Positions 1 through 11,273 of a DNA stretch of 22,494 nucleotides are shown piece after piece. Below the pieces are notes generated by a model. It worked only from the letters and a program-made list of their open reading frames with translations. It did no database searches and was not told the origin of the DNA. Position 1 is the stretch's first letter; the number at the start of each line of letters is the position of its first letter. The translations under genes and the position numbers were made by a program. Origin of the DNA: CAYOHP01 sp964403795 [NCBI: uncultured bacterium] (GTDB lineage: Bacteria; Muiribacteriota; UBA6191; CAZXTJ01); the NCBI GenBank assembly GCA_964403795.1, contig CAYOHP010000073.1, positions 8,969 to 31,462 of the forward strand, read 5' to 3'.

Positions 1-3806
<3,806 letters not shown>

Positions 3807-3833
3807 GGGGCGCGCCCTCCCGGCCTTCCCCCG

Positions 3834-3862
3834 AGTGTAGCCGAGGACTGTACGGATGTACA
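3834..3862 (-). promoter_or_regulatory. Candidate lhr promoter with overlapping palindrome
   Basis: On the minus strand, TGTACA (3857-3862) lies exactly 17 bases from TACACT (3834-3839), which ends 27 bases before the lhr ATG. Each hexamer matches the sigma70 consensus at 4 of 6 positions. The -35 overlaps a perfect palindrome TGTAC-GGAT-GTACA (3849-3862) that could be a repressor or activator site. This is pattern reading only; the regulator is unknown. Confidence 0.4.
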
Positions 3863-3954
3863 CCTATCGGGGTCGGTACGGCAAGTCCTGGACGCGACCG
3901 CCTGACCCCAGCTAACGTGAGGTCCCTCACCTGGGCCTGCGCCGGGACGCATCC

Positions 3955-5385
3955 ATGCTCTTCCACTCGCTCCCGTTCCTGGTCTTCCTGTTCGCGGTCC
4001 TGGTCCTCGACCGGGTGCTGCCGAGCTGGCGGGCCCGCAAGGCGATGCTGCTGGCGGCGAGCTACCTCTTCTACGCGGCCTGGAACCCTCCCTTCGTCCT
4101 GCTGCTGTGGATCTCGACCGCCATCGACTGGCATGCGGCCGGGAAGATCGCCGCCTCGGGCGACCCGCGGGTACGCCGGCGCTGGCTCTGGGTGAGCCTG
4201 GTGGCCAACCTCGGGATGCTCGGCTACTTCAAGTACGGCGGCTTCCTGCTGGAGAACTTCACCGCCCTCACGGCCGCGCTCGGGATCCCCTTCCAGGCGG
4301 CCCGGCCCGACATCGTGCTGCCGGTGGGGATTTCGTTCTATACCTTCCAGACGCTCTCCTACACGCTCGACGTGTACCTGGGGCGGGCCAAGCCCTGCGG
4401 GTCGGCGCTCGACTTCGCGCTCTACGTGACCTTCTTCCCGCAGCTGGTGGCGGGGCCGATCGTGCGGGCCACCGACTTCCTGCCCCAGACCGAAGAGCCC
4501 AGGCGGGCCACCCCGAGCGAGCTCGGGTTCGGGCTCTTCCTGCTCACGCTGGGGATGTTCCAGAAGGTCGTGCTCGCCGACGTGCTGCTCTCCAAGGCGG
4601 CCGACACCGTCTACGGCTGGCCGTTCGGACCGGTCCACGGGCTCGACGCCTGGATCGGGACGCTCGCCTTCGCGGGCCAGATCTTCTGCGACTTCGCCGG
4701 CTACTCGACCTGCGCCATCGGGGTGGCGCTCTGCCTCGGGTTCCGGCTCTGCGACAACTTCCAGTTCCCCTACGCGGCGATCGGCTTCCGGGACTTCTGG
4801 CGTCGCTGGCACATCTCGCTCTCGACCTGGCTGCGCGACTACGTCTACATCCCGCTCGGCGGCAACCGGTACGGCGCGCTGCGGACCGGTGCGGCCCTGA
4901 TGGGCACGATGCTGCTCGGCGGGTTGTGGCACGGGGCGGCCTGGACCTTCGTGGCCTGGGGCGCCCTCCACGGCCTCTACCTGGTGGTCGAGCGGGCAGT
5001 GGCATCGAGGTGGGGGGGCGCCGCCTGGGTGGCGAGTCGACCGGGGAGGCTGGGGCTCCGGCTCCTCACCTTCGTCCTGGTCTGCCTGACCTGGGTCTTC
5101 TTCCGGGCTCGCGGGTTCGGGGCCGCCGGCCTGATGCTGGGTTCGATGCTCGGTGTCATCCCGGGCGGAGCCAAGGTGCTGCCGGTGCTCGACATCGTGG
5201 TGGTCTCGGTAGTGATGACGGCGCTGCTCGCCGGGCACGCCTTCATGGCCGACCGGTCGCGGCACCTCCATGAGACCGTAGGTGGGCTCCCGTCGTGGCT
5301 GCTGGCGGTCCTGTGGACGGCGATGATCGTGGCGCTCTGCCTGGCGCAAGGGGCCGGTGATGCCTTCCTCTACTTCCAGTTCTGA
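3955..5385 (+). CDS. MBOAT-family (AlgI-like) membrane O-acyltransferase
   Basis: 476-residue polytopic inner-membrane protein of the MBOAT family, normal length for AlgI-type enzymes that move acyl groups across the membrane to extracellular polysaccharides. Visible hallmarks are GYFKYGGF near 90-97, LPVGISFYTFQTLSY at 122-136, FFPQLVAGPIVR at 160-171, and the catalytic-region blocks FWRRWHISLSTWLRDY (H286) and GLWHGAAWTF (H326, the usual invariant histidine), followed by AWGALHG. Many hydrophobic segments are spread through the chain. The ATG at 3955 begins with a hydrophobic segment typical of the family; the upstream ribosome-binding site is weak. Its end overlaps the next gene, an SGNH-like protein, the arrangement seen for AlgI/AlgJ-X and PatA/PatB type pairs. 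The accepting glycan cannot be told: no alginate genes are in view, so no alg symbol is given. Confidence 0.93.
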   Translation: MLFHSLPFLVFLFAVLVLDRVLPSWRARKAMLLAASYLFYAAWNPPFVLLLWISTAIDWHAAGKIAASGDPRVRRRWLWVSLVANLGMLGYFKYGGFLLENFTALTAALGIPFQAARPDIVLPVGISFYTFQTLSYTLDVYLGRAKPCGSALDFALYVTFFPQLVAGPIVRATDFLPQTEEPRRATPSELGFGLFLLTLGMFQKVVLADVLLSKAADTVYGWPFGPVHGLDAWIGTLAFAGQIFCDFAGYSTCAIGVALCLGFRLCDNFQFPYAAIGFRDFWRRWHISLSTWLRDYVYIPLGGNRYGALRTGAALMGTMLLGGLWHGAAWTFVAWGALHGLYLVVERAVASRWGGAAWVASRPGRLGLRLLTFVLVCLTWVFFRARGFGAAGLMLGSMLGVIPGGAKVLPVLDIVVVSVVMTALLAGHAFMADRSRHLHETVGGLPSWLLAVLWTAMIVALCLAQGAGDAFLYFQF

Positions 5386-6412
5386 CCTGCCGGTACCGGA
5401 TCGGCCTTGGACCACGCTCGGGGCGGTCGCCCTGGTGGTCTCGCTGGTGGTGGTGGCCGGGTGGGAAGCCGCCTGCCGGAGTTGGGGCTACGGTCCGAGC
5501 CGGGACGACACCCCCGAATTCTGGGCCGAGCACCGGGACCGGGCCGTGGGCGACGCCCTGGTGGTGATCGGGTCCTCCCGGGTCCTCTTCGATCTCGATC
5601 TCCCGACCCTCGAACGCGGCATGGGAAGGCGGCCCGTGCAGCTCGCGGTGGTGGGGAGCAGTCCCCGCCCCTTCTTCGCCGACCTGGCGGGGGACGAATC
5701 CTTCCGGGGGACCCTGATCGTGGGGGTCACCCCCAACCTCTACTTCGTCCCCGGTGGGCCTCTCCTCGAGAAGGCCGAGAAGTGGGTCAAGGAACGATCG
5801 GCGAGGTCGCCTTCCCGCCGGGCGAGCGCCACCCTCTACGCCCCGCTCGACCGCCGGCTGGCGTTCCTGAACCCCGAGGACCTGACGCTCGGTGCCATGC
5901 TGCGGGAGCTCCCGATTGCCAACCGCGAGAAGAGCGCCATCCCGCCCCGGTTGCCGCCCTACATCGGGGGACTCGACGACGACCGCCAGCTCCGGATGAG
6001 CGAGCGTCTCGCCCGCGATCCCGCGTTCCAGGAACGGATCAAGGGGATCTGGAAGCCGCTGCTCCAGGCCGCGCCTCCCATGGCGCCCGAGGTGCTGGCA
6101 AAGCTCCGGGACCAGCATGTCGCCGAGAGCGCGGAGTGGGTGAGACGGATCCGGTCCCGGGGAGGGAAGGTCGTGTTCGTGCGGCCGCCGTCGACCGGCT
6201 GGTTCCGGGAGTTCGAACAGCAGACGGTACCCACGGCCGGGTACTGGGGCGAGCTGCTCGCCGGGACCGAGGCGCCGGGGATCCACTTCGAGCACCACCC
6301 CTCGCTCGCGGGGTTCGACTGCCCCGAGTGGTCGCACCTCACCGCCGAGGACGCGGTGCGCTACACCGAGGCGCTGGTACCCCTCCTGAAGGAAGCGCTG
6401 GCCGGCGGGTAG
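5360..6412 (+). CDS. Membrane-anchored SGNH/GDSL-like hydrolase fold protein, partner of the MBOAT gene
   Basis: 350 residues from the ATG at 5360; a GTG three bases earlier is an alternative. AAGGGG at 5348-5353 is spaced six bases from the ATG, which decides the choice. The gene overlaps the MBOAT stop by 26 bases, so translation is probably coupled. One hydrophobic segment (about residues 18-38) anchors the protein, placing the rest in the periplasm. VVIGSSRVLFDLDL (G71-S72-S73) resembles SGNH block I with its nucleophilic serine. GVTPNLYF may carry a later block Asn. DCPEWSHL near the C-terminus (D320, H326) resembles the Asp/His block. It is inferred to complete or edit acyl transfer onto a surface polymer together with the MBOAT protein, as AlgX/AlgJ and PatB do. 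Sequence similarity to those named proteins is not obvious, so family-level assignment only. Confidence 0.75.
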   Translation: MPSSTSSSDLPVPDRPWTTLGAVALVVSLVVVAGWEAACRSWGYGPSRDDTPEFWAEHRDRAVGDALVVIGSSRVLFDLDLPTLERGMGRRPVQLAVVGSSPRPFFADLAGDESFRGTLIVGVTPNLYFVPGGPLLEKAEKWVKERSARSPSRRASATLYAPLDRRLAFLNPEDLTLGAMLRELPIANREKSAIPPRLPPYIGGLDDDRQLRMSERLARDPAFQERIKGIWKPLLQAAPPMAPEVLAKLRDQHVAESAEWVRRIRSRGGKVVFVRPPSTGWFREFEQQTVPTAGYWGELLAGTEAPGIHFEHHPSLAGFDCPEWSHLTAEDAVRYTEALVPLLKEALAGG

Positions 6413-6477
6413 AGGGAGAGGGGAGTGGCCGGCGCCCGGGGCGGCTGGTCCACGACCGGCCTCGGCTCCGTTCCCGG

Positions 6478-8100
6478 CTACCGCAGGCCGAGGTCGTCGT
6501 ACGCCTGGTCCGGGAGGGTGGGGGCCGCCATCGGGACCGCGGCGCGGGCCGCTCCCCCGTCCCCTAGCGGATCCGGGTTCCCCGGCATCGGGTCGGGCTC
6601 CCGCGGGAACACGTCGGGTTTGGCCTGGTTGGCCGAGCGGCCCGGGACCCGGCCGTCGCGATCCAGGTCGATCTCGAGGTCCTGGCCGCGCACCGCATCG
6701 ACCTGGGCGGTGGTCACCAGGATGCCCTCGGTGATCCGGGCCAGGTCCGCGTAGAGGCGGTCGCGGGCCTCGGGGTGGGCGTGGGCGAAGGCCTCCAGCA
6801 GCTGGGCGAAGGTCTCGGGCTTGTGCTTCGCCATGGTCTCGATCAGGAAGGTGGTGCCCTCCGCACCCAGGGCGGCCCGCAGATGGGACAGGGTGGCGGC
6901 CACCGCGTACTCGGAGCGCAGGAAGTCGTAGCGATGGCGCAGCTCGCCCTTCCGGCCCTGGAGGTGGGCGAGATAGGCGCGCAGCGCCAGCCAGCGCTGA
7001 TGGCGCGGGTCCTCGTCGGGGACCTGGAGGCGCCGCCCGTGCAGGAAGTCATGGGTCGAGGAGTAGTCGATGCGGTTGGCGTGCCCAGGGCTCGGCTCCT
7101 TGGGGTCGCCGACCAGGAACATCGAGTGGGCCTCCGCGAAGCCCTCGATGAAGGCGAACTTGGGGGTCGACAGGGTGGTGAGCGAGTGGCTGCTGCCGTC
7201 CATGTGCATCGCCTCGCCCCAGCCCTTGTAGCCGTAGAGCCCGAGGGTGGCGAAGTGGATCACGTGGCCGAGTTCGTGGGCCACCGAGTGGGTGACCGAC
7301 TGGCGGGCACCGAGGCTCTCGCCCTCGGCCTTCATGGCGACAACCTCGGGGAGGGCCAGGAAGGCGGCCTTGGCCTCGGTGCCGGCGAGCGAGCGGCGGT
7401 CCAGCGCGGTGGCGATGGCGTCGGCCAGGTACTGGAGGTAGTTGGCGGTCCCGATCCGGTTGGAGGCGGCGTCCAAGTCGAAGGGGGGCGCGCTCCCCAT
7501 GGTCAGGGTGTAGAGCTTGAGGACGTCGGTGGTGAAGTCGGGAGCCCGTCGGGCCGCCGGGCCCTGGGCCTTGGCCGCCCGCTCCAGATAGAAGGCCCGG
7601 GCCGCCCCCTTGATCCGCTCGTTCAGGGCCGCCACCTCGGGCACCGTCTCGGGGCTGGCCGCGTTCACCGGCTTCTGCTCGCCGAGCATGAGCACGGGCG
7701 AGGTGATCGGTCCTACCTGCCGGCCGTCCCGGGTGTAGCGGAAGCTTGCCCAGGGCGAGGCGTAGGCCCAGTTCCCGGCCGGGTCGAGGAGCACGTAGAG
7801 GGGTTCGGGCCGGGCCACCCCGGCGGCCCGCTGGGCGGCGGCGTAGTTCACGAGGAGCTGCCGGAAGGCGGCTCCCCGGAAGCCGGCCAGGTCCTGGCCC
7901 GTGACCCCGGCGATCGAGGCCCCGGCCAGGGTCTGGCGGTCGGCGACGTAGGCGAGCTCGGTGACTCCGCTCGGTGCCAGGGTGCCGCGCAGGACCACGA
8001 TCCCGACGCTGTCCTGGGCGAAGGCGAAGGAGGCGAGAGCGAGGAACAGGGCGGGGAGCGAGCGGCGCGCAGACGCGAGAGCACGATGCGGCATGTCCAT
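6478..8100 (-). CDS. Secreted zinc-metallopeptidase-like protein (HELGH) with a C-terminal calcium-loop-like motif
   Basis: 540 residues. An N-terminal signal peptide is clear: basic start, hydrophobic LPALFLALASFAFA, likely cleavage after A28. The core shows AHELGHVIHF with H275-E276 and H279 as the zinc ligands and base, and IEGFAEA about 40 residues later, where E319 (or E323) would be the third ligand, a gluzincin-like arrangement. Near residues 478-483, DLDRDG matches the D-x-D-x-D-G core of an EF-hand or dockerin loop, but there is only one, so this may be a single calcium site. The tail is proline-rich. I do not recognise the peptidase family and the substrate is unknown. No good ribosome-binding site precedes either ATG (8100 or 8094). 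The gene faces the SGNH gene tail-to-tail (65 bases apart) and the phosphatase gene head-to-head. Confidence 0.8.
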   Translation of the reverse strand: MDMPHRALASARRSLPALFLALASFAFAQDSVGIVVLRGTLAPSGVTELAYVADRQTLAGASIAGVTGQDLAGFRGAAFRQLLVNYAAAQRAAGVARPEPLYVLLDPAGNWAYASPWASFRYTRDGRQVGPITSPVLMLGEQKPVNAASPETVPEVAALNERIKGAARAFYLERAAKAQGPAARRAPDFTTDVLKLYTLTMGSAPPFDLDAASNRIGTANYLQYLADAIATALDRRSLAGTEAKAAFLALPEVVAMKAEGESLGARQSVTHSVAHELGHVIHFATLGLYGYKGWGEAMHMDGSSHSLTTLSTPKFAFIEGFAEAHSMFLVGDPKEPSPGHANRIDYSSTHDFLHGRRLQVPDEDPRHQRWLALRAYLAHLQGRKGELRHRYDFLRSEYAVAATLSHLRAALGAEGTTFLIETMAKHKPETFAQLLEAFAHAHPEARDRLYADLARITEGILVTTAQVDAVRGQDLEIDLDRDGRVPGRSANQAKPDVFPREPDPMPGNPDPLGDGGAARAAVPMAAPTLPDQAYDDLGLR

Positions 8101-8185
8101 GACTACGAGGGAAGGGGCCCCATGTTGCCGGGAGGGGGAACCCGGGAACGGGCCGCCGGAAGGCCCGCGGAGGCGCTCCGGTTGG

Positions 8186-8201
8186 TACGCTCCGGGCTAT
8201 G
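8186..8201 (+). promoter_or_regulatory. Candidate extended -10 placed for a leaderless transcript
   Basis: TGG directly followed by TACGCT (8186-8191) looks like an extended -10 element. The A of the phosphatase ATG (8199) is only seven bases further on, where transcription would be expected to begin. There is no purine-rich ribosome-binding site in front of this ATG, which fits a leaderless mRNA. No convincing -35 is present. Prediction only. Confidence 0.3.
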
Positions 8202-8708
8202 GTCCCACCCCCCTCCGACCTCCCCCTGGTCCTCTTCGTCTGCACCGGCAACGTGTTCCGCAGCCTGACCGCCGAGGTCACGGTCCGCCACGCCCTGGGA
8301 CCGGGCTCGCGTTTGGCGATCGGCTCGGCTGGCACGGTGGCGAACCCCCAACCGGTGCGGCCCGAGATGGCGGAACGGCTGGCGCCCCTGGGCCTGGAAG
8401 CGGCTCGCCACAGGCCCACCCGGATCGACGCCGCCCTGGCCCGCCGGGCGGCCATGGTGGTGGCCATGGGGCTCGACCATCGGGACGAACTGCGGAGCCG
8501 CTTCGGGATCGAGCCGGTGCTCTTCGCCGAGCTCGCCTGGGGAAGGTCGGAAGGCGTGCTCGATGTCCACGAGGCGCTTCCCCCCGATCGCCTCGACCGG
8601 GCCTCGGTCCATGACTACGTGGTGCAGACGGTGGAACAGCTGGCGGCGGTGGCCCCGACCGTGGCCCGGGTGCTGGTGCGGCGACTGGTGCCGGCGGGAG
8701 CCGACTGA
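8199..8708 (+). CDS. Low-molecular-weight protein tyrosine phosphatase family
   Basis: 169 residues, the usual size for the LMW-PTP family. The P-loop VLFVCTGNVFRSLTAE gives C15-x5-R21, the catalytic Cys and phosphate-binding Arg, at the N-terminal position typical of the family. IGSAGT and the later MVVAMGLDHRDEL are also family features. The P-loop is slightly atypical: the common Pro after the Ser is Leu and the common Ile-Cys is Val-Phe. The general-acid Asp-Pro motif is not obvious; D122 or D130 could serve. Such enzymes dephosphorylate tyrosines, often on exopolysaccharide kinases; arsenate reductases share the fold, but without biochemical data the phosphatase label is safer. It is followed 14 bases later by a small membrane protein on the same strand. 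Confidence 0.88.
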   Translation: MVPPPSDLPLVLFVCTGNVFRSLTAEVTVRHALGPGSRLAIGSAGTVANPQPVRPEMAERLAPLGLEAARHRPTRIDAALARRAAMVVAMGLDHRDELRSRFGIEPVLFAELAWGRSEGVLDVHEALPPDRLDRASVHDYVVQTVEQLAAVAPTVARVLVRRLVPAGAD

Positions 8709-8722
8709 GGCACACTGGTCCC

Positions 8723-9169
8723 ATGCTCCTCTGGGTTGCACGGATCGCGTCCTATCTGGGAGCCGTGGGGGTCGGGGTCTGCCTGGCGGTCCCCGCGCTC
8801 TACGCGGCCGTGATGATGGTCGTGATGTTCCCGGTCATGTTCTGGTACCTGATCTACGAGCCCCTCTCGGTCCTGGGCATGCTCGCTGCGATCGGGTGTG
8901 TCGGCTGCCTGCTCCACTGCGTCCGGGAAGCCGTGAACTGCGTCGCCCATGATCCTCGGACGGCGGCTCGGCTGCAGCTCGTCGCCGCGGGCCTCATCCT
9001 CGTTCCCCTCGCCGGGTGCATCGCCTTGGGAGTCTCGTTCTCCGGGAGTCCGAACCCGGAGTTCCGCCACGGCGAGTACCGGATCGTCGGGGGCGTGGGG
9101 ATGCTGGAACTGCTTGCCGGCCTCTTGGCCCTGGCGGCCAGTCGCCGCCCGCCTGCCGCCAGGCTCTGA
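8723..9169 (+). CDS. Small polytopic membrane protein of unknown function
   Basis: 148 residues with four or five hydrophobic segments: roughly 8-30, 28-46 and 48-66 in a nearly continuous N-terminal block, then about 86-106 and 122-141. Between them lie polar stretches such as REAVNCVAHDPRTAAR. I do not recognise a family. It starts 14 bases after the phosphatase stop and is followed 89 bases later by the TPR gene, so it may be co-transcribed with the phosphatase. No Shine-Dalgarno sequence precedes the ATG; CACACT ends six bases before it, an arrangement similar to that in front of the phosphatase gene. The hydrophobic pattern argues for a genuine protein. Confidence 0.75.
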   Translation: MLLWVARIASYLGAVGVGVCLAVPALYAAVMMVVMFPVMFWYLIYEPLSVLGMLAAIGCVGCLLHCVREAVNCVAHDPRTAARLQLVAAGLILVPLAGCIALGVSFSGSPNPEFRHGEYRIVGGVGMLELLAGLLALAASRRPPAARL

Positions 9170-9258
9170 GAGCGACGGCTCCTGGTCGCGAAGCGGCGGC
9201 GGTACTCCGACCACGGCCGAGGCCCCGCCGTGATCGCGTCGGCGTCGAGGGAGTCCCG

Positions 9259-10689
9259 ATGCACCTGCTCCGACTTCGCTGGCCTTTCGTCCTCTACGCG
9301 TGCGGCCTGGTCCTACCTGCCCCGGCCCTCCCGGCGCCGCCCCAGGCACCGGCCGTCGCCGCCCTGGTGAAGATGATGCACGACGACCGGAGGTCCCAGG
9401 CCGCGCTGGTCAGTCGGCTCGCCGACGCCGAGCTGAAGGCCAGCGATCCGGGCCTGAGCCCGGCGGATCGCAAGAGACACGCCGAGGTCCTCGCCCGCTG
9501 CGGCCGCCGGGATGAAGCTCTCCGGGCGTTGGACGTAGCCCTGGCGCTCGACCCCAAGAACCCGCGGGCGCTGAAGTGGGAGGCCCGGCTCAAGGAGAAT
9601 GCCCCCGAGCTCTTCACGGGCGTGCTGGAGGAGCCGGCCGACAAGACGAGCCTGGCGGCGCTGGGGGTGATGGCGCTCCTGGGCCAGACGCCCAAGGACC
9701 GGTACCTGCTCGCGGTCGAGGCGGCCTGCCGCACCCTGACGAGGCGGATGTTGGCCGCGCTGCGGGCGCCGGCTGCCCGCCGTGAGGTCGCCCTGCGCCA
9801 GGCCGCGGCGTTGCCCACCCAGGTGGTCGGCACCCTCATCGGGCCGGCCAAGGAGGCCTTCCACAGCTCCCTGGGGAAGCTGGACGCAGCCAAGACCGCG
9901 GCGGACGCCAAGGCCGCCTTCGCCGCCGTCCCCCTCGAAGCCGGGGTCCATCCCCTCTACTGGCAGGCGCGAAGCAAGGAGTTCGTCCTGGCCCGCGACC
10001 ATCGCGGGCACCTCGACTGCATCCTCGCGGCGCTCGCCCTGGATCCCCAGAACGCCTGGGCCAAGGGCAAGCGGGCGGCGGTCGAGGGGCTGCTGGCGAG
10101 TGCCTCCGCGGCGACCTCGACCGTGGCGACCCCGGCCAAGGCCGTGCCGGAAGGTCCGGTGGCCGTCGAGGTGCGGACCGAGTTCCAGACCGAGACCCAG
10201 GCCGCCATCTGGGCGGGCGACTTCCCGAAGGCCGAGGCCGCGATCGCGGCCGCCCTGGCCCGGAACCCTGCCGATGCCGCGGCCCTGATCCAGCGGGCCC
10301 GGGTCCGACTCGGCCGGTTCGAGATGCCGGCGGCCGAGGCCGACGCCAAGGCGGCGGTGGCGGCGGGAGGGAAGACCCTCGCCGAGGCCCACGGCGTCCT
10401 GGCCACGGTCCAGTTCGCCCTGGGGAAGACCGCCGAAGCGACTGCCAGCGGCACCAAGGCCCTGGAACTCGTGCCCGACCAGCCCGATGCGCTGCTGGCG
10501 CTGGCCCAGCTCGACTCCAAGGAGAACAGAGGGGCTCCTGCCCTGGCCAAGCTCGACCGTTGCCTGGCCGCCCGCCCGGGCTTCGAGGAAGCGCTGGCGG
10601 CCAAGGCAGGCGCCCTGGTGCAGGTCCGGATGTCCGCCGAGGTGCCCCCCTCCTGCAGGCCGGGCTGGCGAAGAACCCCCTCTCGCTGA
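9259..10689 (+). CDS. Exported TPR-repeat protein, reading frame interrupted near its 3' end
   Basis: 476 residues from the ATG at 9259, preceded by GAGGGAG. The frame is open further upstream, but this start gives a clean signal peptide (LRLRWPFVLYACGLVLPAPALPAPP), so export to the periplasm is likely. Helical 34-residue-type TPR units are visible: about residues 74-113 (RRDEALRALDVALALDPKNPRAL) and a run from about 310 to the end (FPKAEAAIAAALARNPADAAAL and similar). TPRs mediate protein-protein contacts; no catalytic domain is seen. At 10645-10650 a run of six C is followed by an out-of-family tail (SCRPGWRRTPSR) and a stop, while the -1 frame continues TPR-like sequence to 10868. One added C would give a 536-residue protein. 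Either the gene is frameshifted or the sequence has a homopolymer error. Confidence 0.82.
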   Translation: MHLLRLRWPFVLYACGLVLPAPALPAPPQAPAVAALVKMMHDDRRSQAALVSRLADAELKASDPGLSPADRKRHAEVLARCGRRDEALRALDVALALDPKNPRALKWEARLKENAPELFTGVLEEPADKTSLAALGVMALLGQTPKDRYLLAVEAACRTLTRRMLAALRAPAARREVALRQAAALPTQVVGTLIGPAKEAFHSSLGKLDAAKTAADAKAAFAAVPLEAGVHPLYWQARSKEFVLARDHRGHLDCILAALALDPQNAWAKGKRAAVEGLLASASAATSTVATPAKAVPEGPVAVEVRTEFQTETQAAIWAGDFPKAEAAIAAALARNPADAAALIQRARVRLGRFEMPAAEADAKAAVAAGGKTLAEAHGVLATVQFALGKTAEATASGTKALELVPDQPDALLALAQLDSKENRGAPALAKLDRCLAARPGFEEALAAKAGALVQVRMSAEVPPSCRPGWRRTPSR

Positions 10690-10868
10690 CCCTCCACACC
10701 CTCGCGGTCGGCCAGCACATGATGATGAGCAGGTTCGACCTGGCCCGTCAGGAACTCGACGCGATCGCCAAGCTCCCCCATCCCAAGGCGGCCTTCGTCT
10801 ACTCGACCATGGATCCAGGCCTGAAGCAGATCGAGGCCAGGCTCGGTGCCCAGAAGGCGACCCGCTAG
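10651..10868 (+). pseudogene. Detached C-terminal part of the TPR protein (-1 frame)
   Basis: In the frame one base back from the upstream gene, this stretch reads LLQAGLAKNPLSLTLH, MSRFDLARQELDAIAKLP and MDPGLKQIEARLGAQ, ending at TAG 10866-10868. This continues the helical TPR pattern far better than the annotated tail of the upstream frame. It has no start codon or ribosome-binding site of its own. It is most simply the end of the 9259 gene. Confidence 0.7.
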
Positions 10869-10889
10869 CTTCTAGCGCTGGCCGGACCG

Positions 10890-10959
10890 CGAAAACGACA
10901 GGTTCTGCCGGCGAAAACGACAGTCCTGCCGCACGGGGGGTGGCAGGACTGTCGTTTTC
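10890..10959. terminator. Strong hairpin, probably a bidirectional terminator, with a duplicated left arm
   Basis: GAAAACGACAGTCCTGCC (10913-10930) and its exact reverse complement (10942-10959) form a perfect 18-bp stem with an 11-base loop (10931-10941). Because the stem ends in AAAA/TTTT, transcripts from either side finish with a short U run, which suits a shared terminator for the convergent TPR and katG genes. A second copy of the left arm, CGAAAACGACAG then GTTCTGCC, lies 22 bases earlier (10890-10909) and could pair with the same right arm less perfectly. The same pattern would also fit a REP-like intergenic repeat. Confidence 0.65.
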
Positions 10960-10987
10960 CCTGGGCCGGCCCCGGAACGATGCGCAT

Positions 10988-11029
10988 GGTGCGAGGCTTG
11001 CAGGTCGCTCGTGCATGCACCTTCGCACC
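10988..11029. repeat. Imperfect inverted repeat with an inner palindrome
   Basis: GGTGCGA (10988-10994) is complementary to TCGCACC (11023-11029), enclosing a perfect ten-base palindrome GTGCATGCAC at 11011-11020. It could be a protein-binding site or chance in GC-rich DNA; no adjacent promoter was recognised. Confidence 0.3.
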
Positions 11030-11273
11030 GACCCTCGTGAAGAGCGACCTCGGCGATCCACGAGCCTGTGGGTCACGTCGGCCGTCCGGCCGAGGCCCCA
11101 GGCTCCTCGGAACCCGAGCCGGAGGTCCCGTTCCAGGAGCCTCAGGCACTCCAGGCCCGCGGCGACCGTGTACCGCTACTTCCCTCGCAGCACGGTCACC
11201 GCGGACCTGTCGTGGAGGCCACGCCTCTCCGATCGCCGCCCGACACCGCGGCCGATGGCGGACCCGAACGGGA

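Larger units (their letters stand above)
10869..11273. other. Noncoding stretch between convergent TPR and katG genes
   Basis: 405 bases with no supportable gene. It holds the hairpin and repeat at 10890-10959, a looser inverted repeat at 10988-11029 and a small perfect stem CGTGG-AGG-CCACG at 11211-11223 just beyond the katG stop. Open frames crossing it have no start signal and no family resemblance. Confidence 0.6.

Noticed and set aside
6413-6477. Terminator between the SGNH and metallopeptidase genes
   Set aside because: GGCCGG and CCGGCC can pair, but only across a long GC-rich loop with no U run; not distinguishable from chance.
8199-8708. Arsenate reductase (ArsC) instead of phosphatase
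   Set aside because: The thioredoxin-linked ArsC cysteine pair is not visible downstream and there are no ars neighbours.
9016-9258. Longer N-terminus for the TPR protein
   Set aside because: The upstream extension overlaps the membrane-protein gene and would bury a clear signal peptide; the ATG at 9259 has a good ribosome-binding site.
10890-10959. CRISPR-like direct repeat
   Set aside because: Only two partial copies of a roughly 20-base unit with no spacer series and no cas genes.
10865-11149. A 94-codon minus-strand frame covering the hairpin region
   Set aside because: It runs straight through the 18-bp inverted repeat, has no ribosome-binding site and no recognisable fold; its Cys/Arg-rich sequence is explained by the repeat.
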